A stretch of 13,699 bases of DNA from assembly GCA_020048595.1 (NCBI GenBank), contig JAIFMH010000241.1, positions 1-13,699 of the forward strand, given 5' to 3'. This document shows positions 1 to 6,341 of the stretch, piece by piece. Within the stretch, counting starts at the first letter, position 1. Each line of letters begins with the position of its first letter. The position numbers were made by a program, and so were the translations under genes. The notes beneath the pieces are model-generated. The model saw only the letters and a program-made list of their open reading frames with translations. It had not been told where the DNA came from and ran no database searches. The DNA is from Bacteroidota bacterium. GTDB lineage: Bacteria > Bacteroidota > Bacteroidia > Bacteroidales > UBA4417.

Positions 1-768
1 AATGCCGGTTTCGCCATTTTTGAACTTTTCCAATTCCTCTGCTGACATGTATAGTGAGAGCAGTTCATCAGGAAGATCGATTTTCTTTTCTTTTTTAACC
101 TCCACATTATTAAATCCTGCTTCTTCAATAATACTAAGATATTCTTCACGTGGCAGAGCGCCTGAAACGCAACCTGCATACATGGTAGCATCTTCCTTAA
201 CACCAACGGGCAGCTCGCCTTGCAAAACCACATCCGAAATACAAAAATGTCCGCCCTGTTTCAATACCCTGAACATTTCACTGAAAGCTTTAGGTTTGTC
301 AGGAACCAGGTTCAATACGCAATTGCTTATAACCACATCTACAACACCAAACCTTACCGGAATATCATCAATATCTCCCTGAATAAAGTCAACATTGGTA
401 TACCCTAGTGTACGCGCATTTTCCCTTGCTTTTTCAATCATGGCTTCGGTAAAATCAATACCAGCCACATAACCGGTTTCGCCTACAAGCGCGCGGGCGA
501 CAAAACAATCGTTTCCGGCACCTGAACCCAGATCGAGAACGCTGTTTCCAGGCTGAATATTTGCAAATTCGGTTGGTAATCCGCAACCCAGGCCAAGGTC
601 AGCATCCGGATTGTACCCTTCCAGTTTATCGTAGCTTTCGCTGAAAACGGAGTAATCCACTTCGGAACAACAGGAGGTTGCGCCACAGCATGACGTTGAA
701 TTCTGTTCCTTAGTTTGTTTTGCGATTTCGCTGTATTTGTCTTTTACAATTTGTTTAATATCTTCCAT
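1..768 (-). CDS. arsM: Arsenite S-adenosylmethionine methyltransferase ArsM (3' end beyond window)
   Basis: The enzyme transfers methyl groups from S-adenosylmethionine to As(III) in the cytoplasm, giving methylated arsenicals. The frame is open from the ATG at 768 to base 1 (256 codons, no stop), so only a short C-terminal tail should be missing. The SAM-binding motif I is VLDLGSGAGND at about residues 77-87, followed by the acidic loop GIDFTEAM (103-110). Three cysteines fall where the family's As(III) ligands lie: C62 in GLGCGLP, C150 in ISNCVLNLVPD and C200 in YAGCVSGAL. They correspond to human AS3MT C61, C156 and C206. An extra N-terminal cluster, CCGATSCC (27-34), may help capture metalloid. 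It is the last visible gene of the ars operon and is separated from its upstream neighbour by a 7-bp repeat array. Family assignment is firm. Confidence 0.94.
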   Translation of the reverse strand, partial: MEDIKQIVKDKYSEIAKQTKEQNSTSCCGATSCCSEVDYSVFSESYDKLEGYNPDADLGLGCGLPTEFANIQPGNSVLDLGSGAGNDCFVARALVGETGYVAGIDFTEAMIEKARENARTLGYTNVDFIQGDIDDIPVRFGVVDVVISNCVLNLVPDKPKAFSEMFRVLKQGGHFCISDVVLQGELPVGVKEDATMYAGCVSGALPREEYLSIIEEAGFNNVEVKKEKKIDLPDELLSLYMSAEELEKFKNGETGI

Positions 769-853
769 GCTAATTATTATTTAGTGATTGATTATCGTGA
801 ATTCTCATTTATGGGCGTTTTTAAAAAATGGTAATGAGACAGAGGACCGAAGT

Positions 854-1042
854 CGGAAGTTGGAAGTCGGAAGTTCTTATTCACCAACTTATAACTTACA
901 CCTTACTCCTTACAACTTACAACTTACAACTTTAGCCTTACTCCTTACAACTTACTCCTTACTCCTTACTCCTTACTCCTTACTCCTTACTCCTTACTCC
1001 TTACTCCTTACAACTTATACCTTACTCCTATCAACCTCCAAC
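854..1042. repeat. Heptanucleotide tandem array, 27 units in strict 7-bp register
   Basis: From 854 to 1042 the sequence divides without slippage into 27 heptamers. It starts with CGGAAGT, TGGAAGT, CGGAAGT, then moves to TTACAAC/TTACTCC-type units. Eight perfect TTACTCC copies run from 952 to 1007, and degenerate units (TTATACC, TATCAAC, CTCCAAC) close the array. The right edge lies one base from the stop codon of the minus-strand gene ending at 1044. On the strand of the flanking genes the unit reads GGAGTAA, which puts a TAA in every frame each 21 bases. The plus strand is stop-free only because of this composition. Similar heptanucleotide arrays are known in cyanobacteria (STRR) and, from general familiarity, in Bacteroidota intergenic DNA. 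Function unknown. Confidence 0.95.
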
Positions 1043-1043
1043 T

Positions 1044-1508
1044 CTACTCCCGAGCCATTATTCGTTCCGTAATCTTCACAGCGTCGGCAACATATTTCCT
1101 GCAGTTGGTATGAAATAAATTCTGTTCATTTATTAAATTGAGTTCATTTTCATTTCTCATATCCAGGTCATTCAGCAATTTCCGGCAAGTGGTTGATCCA
1201 TTCAGGCTGGTGAACTCGTCGAAAAGCTCAACTGTTTTATCATACGTAAGTTGTTTTTTTTCATCTTCATCACTTAAACCTTTCCCAAACTTTAATCCTA
1301 ATGCCATTGCTGCGCCGGTTACCGCTCCGCAGGTAAATTGCTGCCTTCCCATTCCTCCGCCAAAAGCACAGGCTACCCGCAGCAATTCATCTTCGGTTAG
1401 CCCCGACTCTTCGGCAAACGCGGCTAAAACTGATTGCGAACAATTGAATTTATTGTCGAAATAGGATAATGCCTTTTCTGAACGGTCCATAATTAAGCGT
1501 TTTGGCAT
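1044..1508 (-). CDS. C_GCAxxG_C_C family redox/metal cysteine protein
   Basis: A 154-residue protein of the C_GCAxxG_C_C family (putative redox-active proteins). Family features visible are C23 in KFNCSQSVLAAF, the block CAFGGGMGRQQFTCGAVTGA (residues 47-66, with C47, C60 and the central Cys-Gly-Ala-x-x-Gly) and two late cysteines, C108 (TTCRKL) and C136 (TNCRKYV). There is no signal peptide or membrane segment, so it should be cytoplasmic. The biochemical activity of the family is not established; the conserved cysteines suggest thiol redox work or binding of a soft metal. It lies between arsC and arsM on the same strand, so arsenic handling is a reasonable inference. The start at 1508 is uncertain: an internal ATG at 1490 (MDRSEKALSYF) is equally possible, and neither has a clear ribosome binding site. 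Confidence 0.88.
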   Translation of the reverse strand: MPKRLIMDRSEKALSYFDNKFNCSQSVLAAFAEESGLTEDELLRVACAFGGGMGRQQFTCGAVTGAAMALGLKFGKGLSDEDEKKQLTYDKTVELFDEFTSLNGSTTCRKLLNDLDMRNENELNLINEQNLFHTNCRKYVADAVKITERIMARE

Positions 1509-1581
1509 TTAGTAAATTGTTGTTTTAAAAATGATTAGGTTAATTACTACCCTTCTGTTATTCGCACATCTCCCCTTTTGG

Positions 1582-1654
1582 ACTTCGGCTTCGCTCAGTC
1601 AATAAGGGAAATGCATTGAGATTCAGCCTTTATTTTGTCACACTGTAGTCGAAG
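1582..1654. repeat. Degenerate inverted-repeat element between arsC and the downstream gene
   Basis: CTTCGGCTTCGCTCAGTC-type sequence at 1583-1600 is mirrored imperfectly by CACTGTAGTCGAAG at 1641-1654, whose reverse complement also begins CTTCG and ends near CAGTG. It resembles the short dispersed inverted repeats often seen between Bacteroidota genes, here with decayed arms. It may act as a weak terminator or processing hairpin between arsC and the gene at 1044-1508. A purine-rich degenerate repeat (minus-strand G/A runs) follows at about 1659-1699 and runs into the arsC stop codon. Confidence 0.4.
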
Positions 1655-1680
1655 GGCCTATTTCCCCATTTTCCTATTTT

Positions 1681-2112
1681 CTACTTTCCCATTTTCCCCA
1701 TTATCTGTTCATCGTATAATTTGCGGAAAGCGACTTTAATTTCGTCGCGAACGCGGTAAAATTCGCTCATAATAAATTCAGGAGTACCTTCGGCGTGCGA
1801 AGGATCATCAAAACCTATATGTAACCTATGTTTCACTTTACCGAAAAAAGCCGGGCACGCTTCGTTGGCGCCGCCGCAAACGGTAATTACATAATCCCAT
1901 TCATCATTCAGGTATTTATCAATGGAATCGGAAGTATGGTGGCTGATATCGATTCCTGCTTCTTTCATAACCTGAACAGCTTTTTCGTTCAGTTTACCCG
2001 AGGCTTGCGTTCCGGCTGAGCAAACAACAAGCTTAGCATCAAAGGATTGAAGAAAACCATGGGCCATCTGGCTACGGCATGAATTTCCTGTACATAAAAT
2101 GAGTATTCGCAT
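1681..2112 (-). CDS. arsC: Arsenate reductase ArsC, thioredoxin-coupled (LMW-PTP type)
   Basis: Reduces As(V) to As(III) using a cysteine relay regenerated by thioredoxin. It is 143 residues long, close to the usual size of this class. The N-terminal P-loop is CTGNSCRS, with nucleophile C7 and arginine R13. The relay cysteines C79 and C86 lie in VITVCGGANEACP, matching the C10/C82/C89 arrangement of Staphylococcus aureus ArsC. The general-acid aspartate is in FDDPSHAEG (about D103). It starts four bases after the arsR stop, so the two are translationally close and clearly one operon. The last residues (IMGKMGK) are encoded by a G/A-rich repetitive tract that continues past the stop, so the tail is probably a non-conserved extension acquired from the repeat. 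Confidence 0.96.
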   Translation of the reverse strand: MRILILCTGNSCRSQMAHGFLQSFDAKLVVCSAGTQASGKLNEKAVQVMKEAGIDISHHTSDSIDKYLNDEWDYVITVCGGANEACPAFFGKVKHRLHIGFDDPSHAEGTPEFIMSEFYRVRDEIKVAFRKLYDEQIMGKMGK

Positions 2113-2116
2113 AGTT

Positions 2117-2443
2117 TTAACAATTACAGGATTTAGATTTTTCGAGTTGTGAAGCCATATTTCGAAGTACGAGGATTATTTCATCTAATCCAATGGCATT
2201 TATGCAATAATTAACTTTAGCGCCTTCAACAGTTCCCTGTATCAGGTTGCAATCCTTTAATTCCTGCAAGTGCTGACTAACCGTAGTACGGCTAAGCGGA
2301 AGTTCTTCGGTAATATCACCTGTAATGCAACTCCCCGTTTCGATAAGGTAATTAATGATTGCAAGCCTGGCCGGATGCGACAGTACTTTAAAATAAAGAG
2401 CTGCCTGCTGCAACGATTCGTCAAATAATTCAGTTTTTGCCAT
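2117..2443 (-). CDS. arsR: ArsR/SmtB-family arsenic-responsive repressor
   Basis: A 108-residue winged-helix repressor heading the ars operon. The domain is typical: FKVLSHPARLAIINYLI (18-34) is the helix that opens the fold, the recognition segment is LSRTTVSQHLQELK (50-63), and the wing follows at GTVEGAKVNYC (70-80). It lacks the E. coli-type ELCVCDL metal loop at helix 3. Its cysteines are C39, C65, C80 and a C-terminal pair, C106 and C108, in SKSCNC. A sensor built on the C-terminal thiols, as in the Acidithiobacillus ArsR type with C-terminal cysteines, is an inference; which thiols bind As(III) cannot be fixed here. It should bind the two palindromes just upstream and release on As(III). 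The downstream arsC start is four bases away. Confidence 0.95.
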   Translation of the reverse strand: MAKTELFDESLQQAALYFKVLSHPARLAIINYLIETGSCITGDITEELPLSRTTVSQHLQELKDCNLIQGTVEGAKVNYCINAIGLDEIILVLRNMASQLEKSKSCNC

Positions 2444-2460
2444 TGGGTGTATTTAACTTT

Positions 2461-2480
2461 ATGACGCAAATATACGGCAT
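2461..2480. promoter_or_regulatory. Proposed ArsR operator O1 (overlaps -7 element)
   Basis: Plus-strand ATGACGCAAATATACGGCAT is a 20-bp imperfect palindrome (8-bp arms, 4-bp centre, 6 of 8 arm positions paired). It covers the minus-strand -7 element TATATTTG, so a bound ArsR would block RNA polymerase. It shares the pattern ATGnCGyA-N4-TACGnCAT with a second copy 28 bp upstream. Assignment to ArsR is inferred from position and symmetry. Confidence 0.6.
2467..2474 (-). promoter_or_regulatory. ars operon promoter, -7 element TATATTTG
   Basis: On the minus strand TATATTTG matches the Bacteroidota -7 consensus TAnnTTTG exactly, 23 bases before the arsR ATG at 2443. That implies a short leader of roughly 20 bases. 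No good -33 TTG is present at 19-21 bases; that region is instead occupied by the second palindrome, which suits a regulated promoter. Confidence 0.65.
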
Positions 2481-2488
2481 ATTTTATA

Positions 2489-2508
2489 ATGACGTATAAT
2501 TACGACAT
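2489..2508. promoter_or_regulatory. Proposed ArsR operator O2 (upstream copy)
   Basis: Plus-strand ATGACGTATAATTACGACAT is a 20-bp palindrome with 8-bp arms (7 of 8 paired) around a 4-bp AT centre. It is the better of the two copies. Its position covers the expected -33 region of the ars promoter. Centre-to-centre distance from O1 is 28 bp, so two bound dimers would sit on nearly the same face over about 2.7 helical turns. Confidence 0.6.
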
Positions 2509-2543
2509 TAATTTATTGTTAAATTTTAAACTATTCAATCCCG

Positions 2544-2587
2544 GTATACTTTTCATACGAAAAGCATACTATTCATCAAGAAAGTAT
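2544..2587. promoter_or_regulatory. Tandem imperfect palindromes, possible regulator site or terminator
   Basis: GTATACTTTTC (2544-2554) pairs with GAAAAGCATAC (2559-2569) across ATAC, with one mismatch in 11. The right arm overlaps a second, weaker palindrome, ATACTATTC (2566-2574) with GAAAGTAT (2580-2587). The two units share the layout ATACTnTTCAT...GAAAG. They lie behind the HTH gene and 35-80 bases upstream of the ars operators, so they could terminate the former or bind a further regulator. Confidence 0.4.
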
Positions 2588-2710
2588 ATAATATATGCAA
2601 TTTCAATATTCTTCTGACATATAGAGCTGATTAACAATAATTTGAATGCTCCCTTATGAAAAACCAGATAACAGACCAGGAAATCAGAAGAAAATGTTTT
2701 TCTATGACCA

Positions 2711-3733
2711 TCAAAGAATTAGCATTGGAGAGACAGATTCCTTTTTATATTCCTCCAGTTTCTCATAAATAAAATTAAAAAACCGATTGCATTCCACAGC
2801 AGATGTTCTGCTGATATGGTTGCCTGTTTTCATTATTATCCTCAGCGAGTGCTCCACCTGGTTACAGAATGTTGGATTGGCGGTTATCAGAATATCCAGT
2901 GAATTATGAGTCATGAAGACGAATTTTTTTTCATCTCTTTGTACAAATGCAGTATTATCAATCAGAAGCACATCATTAAAGAACACTTTAAAATTCTCCT
3001 CTTCATTTTCGGATGGGTGATAACCTACATGAAATTTAAAACCCTGTTCTGTTTGATATTGCATATGCTTTACCAAAGATTCAAGGTCATCAAATAAAGC
3101 AATAGAATCATTTTTATGCATAAAAAATCCTGAAACTGAACAGAAAACAATCTGTTTCATTATTCTGGTGAAGGTTTCATAACACCATATTTCACTCGAA
3201 GGGATCAGGTTATAAGCAGAGAGTAAATGATGCCCGGTTTCAATCAGCGTTTTTGGTTCATCATAAATATTGAACCTCTTATCATGATAATCAGGAAGGT
3301 GTAACAGCATTTTCTTCCAGAAAAAGATTTTAAAAGCAGCCAGTTCAGGAAAATCAAAATAGAAATATATTGGCAAATCCCTTGCAACCATAATTAATTC
3401 CTTGTTTGCGGCCGAATTCAACCTTTGAATTTCCAGAATTCTGAATCTCAGCCAATTTTCAATTCCTTCGTCATTAGCCCCAAAAACAAAAGGCTGGAAG
3501 AGTATATCCGCTTTGTTCATGCCAATCAGCGAATCAATTGAAATTCCGTATTTGCTGCTCAATAATTTCAATTCCTCGATCGATAAATCCTTATCTCCGC
3601 GCAAACGCCTGTAAGCGCTATCATAACTGATCCCTAATACTTCGGCTATTTCATTAACCAGCGAAATATGCCGGGGTAACCGCTGCCTGATTGAATCAAA
3701 AAACAATCTCTGAATTTCAATATCCTTATTCAT
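2711..3733 (-). CDS. BetR-like helix-turn-helix protein with uncharacterised C-terminal domain
   Basis: A 340-residue cytoplasmic protein. Residues about 22-72 form a helix-turn-helix of the BetR/Cro type seen often in Bacteroidota: VNEIAEVLGISYDSAYRRL (26-44) followed by RGDKDLSIEEL and SKYGISIDSLIG. The remaining 270 residues (about 75-340) contain no membrane segments, no catalytic motif and no domain I can name. They are rich in aromatic residues (IYFYFDFPEL, KIFFWKKM) and probably form an all-helical or mixed sensing/dimerisation domain. The gene stands alone, diverging from an 820-bp region that leads to three secreted paralogs, so control of those genes is possible but unproven. A small inverted repeat (ACAGG...CCTGT, about 3777-3795) upstream of its start could be an autoregulatory site. 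The HTH call is fairly sure; the target is unknown. Confidence 0.78.
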   Translation of the reverse strand: MNKDIEIQRLFFDSIRQRLPRHISLVNEIAEVLGISYDSAYRRLRGDKDLSIEELKLLSSKYGISIDSLIGMNKADILFQPFVFGANDEGIENWLRFRILEIQRLNSAANKELIMVARDLPIYFYFDFPELAAFKIFFWKKMLLHLPDYHDKRFNIYDEPKTLIETGHHLLSAYNLIPSSEIWCYETFTRIMKQIVFCSVSGFFMHKNDSIALFDDLESLVKHMQYQTEQGFKFHVGYHPSENEEENFKVFFNDVLLIDNTAFVQRDEKKFVFMTHNSLDILITANPTFCNQVEHSLRIIMKTGNHISRTSAVECNRFFNFIYEKLEEYKKESVSPMLIL

Positions 3734-4557
3734 AATGCCATAATCTCTGTTGGATTACTCAAATCTCTTATGCTTACAGGATTTTAATCCCTGTTGAACA
3801 AAAAAGCGGAAATTACTTTATGGTGATTGATCCAACTCCAGATTTACTGATTGAATTGCTTGATATAAATCAGAGATTCAGCAAATTAAACCGAGTCAGC
3901 ATAGTAATGAATTCAGACAGAGCGTTGGAAACAAAACAGGACCAACTGGTTAAAAAAGTATTTCCGCTTAAACTATCCGAAGTCCTTGATGGTACAATAG
4001 TTTTTAAAGCATTTTTCAGAGTTATGAATTATCTTTTCTAAAATGATGCGAATCATAGGCAGAAAAGCCCGGTAACAAGTACAATAATAAGCCGTTTTGG
4101 TGATGGCTTTTAAATAACACAAGATATTAAAGGTACAAAAAATCGCACAGGAAAACAACACTATTAATCCCGCCAAATGAAAACCGGAAACTTAAAATGC
4201 TGTCATCCTTAGTATTTTATGAATATATAGAGATTATTAAATATCAATAATTATTTCGTTTTAAGGTTTAAATAATTTGCAATAATTAAGATTAGCCTTG
4301 CATTAATTGTAAAAAATGCGGTAACAATCCGGTATCTGTTATTAAAATTTCAAATATTGCGTTTTTCACAAAAACTAAATTTCGGGTGGTTCATATCCGT
4401 TTTATGAATCCAGCTTCTGACTCTAATTTTGCATTTGATAACCAACCCAATTTATAAACGTGTTGTGATGCGTCTGCCAACAACAACCTGATTACAAACA
4501 ATTTATCCTATACTAAAACTTGGGAATCAGGCACAGAATAACAAAAGACCAAAAACC
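3734..4557. other. Long intergenic region between divergent genes
   Basis: No convincing gene in 824 bp. A 73-codon plus-strand frame at 3820-4041 (MVIDPTPDLLIELLDINQRF...) is the only candidate. It has no ribosome binding site or recognisable domain and may be chance or a decayed remnant. Shortly behind it, AAGCC (4089-4093) pairs with GGCTT (4105-4109) followed by TTTT, a weak terminator shape on the plus strand. The strongly AT-rich part from about 4200 to 4557 looks like a regulatory leader for the gene at 4558 and holds a possible -7 element at 4424. Confidence 0.5.
4424..4431 (+). promoter_or_regulatory. Possible promoter (-7 TAATTTTG) for the secreted-paralog cluster
   Basis: TAATTTTG matches the Bacteroidota -7 consensus TAnnTTTG. 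The -33 position about 20 bases upstream holds TTTATG rather than a clean TTG. It would give a leader of about 120 bases before the ATG at 4558. Supported only by motif and position. Confidence 0.35.
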
Positions 4558-5013
4558 ATGAAAAAATCAATTTTTATTATTGCTTTGATCCTGATGGGTT
4601 TCGGGATTAAAGCCGTTGCCGGAAATCCGGATGTTTGTTATGTTAAAACTGCTGACAAAGTTTACTTTGGGCAGGATTTAAAAATGGGGCTTCTCACTAC
4701 AAAGATCGTTTCAGCCGATGGCACCATTACTAAAGTTAAGACCAATGAGGTAAAATCCTATATGCACGACAACAGGCTATTTGAGTTGATGCCCCTTATC
4801 TGTGAAGAGGGAGATACCATGTGTTATGATTTTATGGAATATCTGACTTCCAGGTCAGGTTTAAAACTTTACCGGTACAGATGTTGCATGAATTGCGATG
4901 TAAGATATGGATACTTTGTATTTAAAGATGACAAATTACATCTTCGTGTAAACCTGATGAACGCGGACTCCGTGCTGCCGTTTTTTGGGATTAAACCATT
5001 GAAAGTCTGTTAA
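4558..5013 (+). CDS. Small secreted cysteine protein, paralog 1 of 3 (unknown family)
   Basis: A 151-residue protein with a clear Sec signal peptide (MKKSIFIIALILMGFGIKAVAG), probably cleaved near residues 20-22, so it should be periplasmic or exported. I do not recognise the family. It shares with the next two genes the order CYxK, DKxYFG, LKMGL, DGTxxKVK, a tyrosine block, LMPxIC, DTxC, TSRSGL, CC and VFKDxK. Cysteines C27, C82, C89, C109 and C110 align with the other copies. C113 and the terminal C151 are extra. This is the most divergent copy, roughly 40 % identical to the third by eye. It leads a tandem set, is 206 bp from the next copy, and probably starts the cluster's transcription. 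No catalytic motif is evident; structural or binding roles stabilised by disulfides are possible. Confidence 0.8.
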   Translation: MKKSIFIIALILMGFGIKAVAGNPDVCYVKTADKVYFGQDLKMGLLTTKIVSADGTITKVKTNEVKSYMHDNRLFELMPLICEEGDTMCYDFMEYLTSRSGLKLYRYRCCMNCDVRYGYFVFKDDKLHLRVNLMNADSVLPFFGIKPLKVC

Positions 5014-5219
5014 TTATACTTTGCTCAAGCCTGGTTAGCAGAAAAGAGCTTAAAGGGAGGCTGGTTATCCGGAAATAAATATTTTTTTATGTAAACTACT
5101 TCCGGAAATCCATTTGCAAACGCGTATCGGCATTTAGACCTTTTATGAAATTGCAAATAGGTTGATTATTACTTGCGAAATGATAAAATGATCATCTGTA
5201 ACAATCAAAAAAACAAACC

Positions 5220-5687
5220 ATGAAAAGAGTAATCGGATTTGCAGCCTTGATGGTAATATGTTTCGGATTGAAAGCCCAGGTTGGTAACGATCCTGACTGT
5301 TACATTAAAACCGGCGACAAAATATACCTTGGCACTGAATTAAAAATGGGACTGGTTAATTCCAGAATTTCTTTATCTGACGGAACAGTTGCAAAAGTTA
5401 AGAACCGCGACATTACCGCATATCGGCATCATAACAAGATATACATGAAGATGCCTGTAATCTGTGATAGGTATGATACAATTTGTATGGCCATGATGCA
5501 GTATATAAAATCAAGTTCAGAGTATGATATTTTTTTATACTGCTGCAATGATTTGATTGATAATACCTATAAACTTGCCAATGTTCACAGGAATATTTTC
5601 TTTGTTTTTAAGGACGGGAAATTCTACCGCCGTATTGCTGAAAATCAGACAGAGGCTCTTTTGGCCTATGGCATTAAAGAGGAATAA
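5220..5687 (+). CDS. Small secreted cysteine protein, paralog 2 of 3 (unknown family)
   Basis: A 155-residue protein with signal peptide MKRVIGFAALMVICFGLKAQ (cleavage near residue 20) and a mature part starting near VGNDPDCYIK. The core from GNDPDCYIK to YCC (residues 22-109) aligns without gaps to the third copy at about 70 % identity by eye. Shared cysteines are C27, C82, C89, C108 and C109. It differs by an insertion of about ten residues (NTYKLANVHR) before the VFKDGKFYRR segment. At DNA level the central part is nearly identical to copy 3 (45 of 47 bases at 5379-5425), which points to recent duplication or gene conversion. The sequence before the ATG (CAAAAAAACAAACC) resembles the equivalent stretch of the other copies. 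Function unknown. Confidence 0.8.
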   Translation: MKRVIGFAALMVICFGLKAQVGNDPDCYIKTGDKIYLGTELKMGLVNSRISLSDGTVAKVKNRDITAYRHHNKIYMKMPVICDRYDTICMAMMQYIKSSSEYDIFLYCCNDLIDNTYKLANVHRNIFFVFKDGKFYRRIAENQTEALLAYGIKEE

Positions 5688-5895
5688 ATAATCTCCTGTT
5701 TGAAAAATTAAAGAATATAGCTCCTTGCAGACTTGATTCAAATTTTAACTCAAAACAGAAAGAACCTGACCACATCAAACCCTCACTGAAAAATTGCGAA
5801 AATGATTAATCGATAGTGAAAGTGAGAAGAAACTTATCTGTAAACAGATACTTGTACTCGCAGTCAACCATCAAATAATACAAAAACCAGAAACG

Positions 5896-6339
5896 ATGAA
5901 AAGCATAATCCTGTTAAGTGTGCTCATACTAATTTGTTTCTGTATAAAAGTGAATGTGATAGCGGGCAACGAACCGGACTGTTACATTAAAGCTGGCGAC
6001 AAATTATATTTTGGCACTGAAATAAAAATGGGACTGGTTCACACCAGGATTTCTTTACCTGATGGAACAGTTGCAAAAGTTAAGAACCACGACATTACCG
6101 CATATCGTGATCATAACAGTGTTTACATGTTGATGCCGGTAATTTGCGAAGATAATGACACCCTGTGCATGGCGATGATGAAATATATCACTTCACGATC
6201 AGGACTGATCATTTTTCAGTACTGTTGCCCTCAGGACGATGATGTTTTCTTTGAGTATAAAGATGGGAAATTTTACCGGAAGATGGATGCTCATTTTGCT
6301 AAAGCCGAACTTGCTTATCTGGGCGTTCATGTAAAGTAA
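5896..6339 (+). CDS. Small secreted cysteine protein, paralog 3 of 3 (unknown family)
   Basis: A 147-residue protein with a signal peptide (MKSIILLSVLILICFCIK...VIAG, cleavage around residue 23) and a mature domain of about 120 residues. The conserved core holds EPDCYIK, DKLYFGTEIKMGL, DGTVAKVKN, DITAYRDHN, MPVIC, DTLCMAMMKYITSRSGL, YCC and YKDGKFYRK. Shared cysteines are C29, C84, C91, C110 and C111. Even spacing of the first three (55 then 7 residues) in all copies suggests fixed disulfides or a ligand site. It starts 208 bp after copy 2, close to the 206-bp gap between copies 1 and 2, so the repeat unit of gene plus spacer is about 0.67 kb. Its stop is followed within ten bases by an inverted-repeat element. 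Function unknown. Confidence 0.8.
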   Translation: MKSIILLSVLILICFCIKVNVIAGNEPDCYIKAGDKLYFGTEIKMGLVHTRISLPDGTVAKVKNHDITAYRDHNSVYMLMPVICEDNDTLCMAMMKYITSRSGLIIFQYCCPQDDDVFFEYKDGKFYRKMDAHFAKAELAYLGVHVK

Positions 6340-6341
6340 AA

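Noticed and set aside
2..382. Plus-strand 126-codon frame over the arsM gene
   Set aside because: Antisense shadow of a clearly coding minus-strand gene with conserved family motifs.
854..1042. CRISPR array
   Set aside because: Units are 7 bp without spacers, and no cas gene is present.
788..1072. 94-codon plus-strand frame with a seven-residue repeat peptide (LLLTPYS type)
   Set aside because: It is the translation of the 7-bp array, which has no stop on this strand because of its unit sequence. There is no start signal, and it overlaps the end of a real minus-strand gene.
2656..2772. 38-codon plus-strand frame MKNQITDQEIRRKCF... with a vaguely HTH-like MTIKELALERQIPFY
   Set aside because: Too short, overlaps the 3' end of the regulator gene on the other strand, and lacks a ribosome binding site and a complete domain.
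3820..4041. 73-codon plus-strand frame as a definite gene
   Set aside because: No recognisable domain or ribosome binding site. A faint resemblance to a cyclase linker (KKVFPLKLSEVL) is too weak to claim. Kept only as a remark in the intergenic entry.
3973..4176. 67-codon minus-strand frame in the long intergenic region
   Set aside because: Cysteine- and aromatic-rich composition typical of chance frames in AT-rich DNA, with no start signal or neighbour logic.
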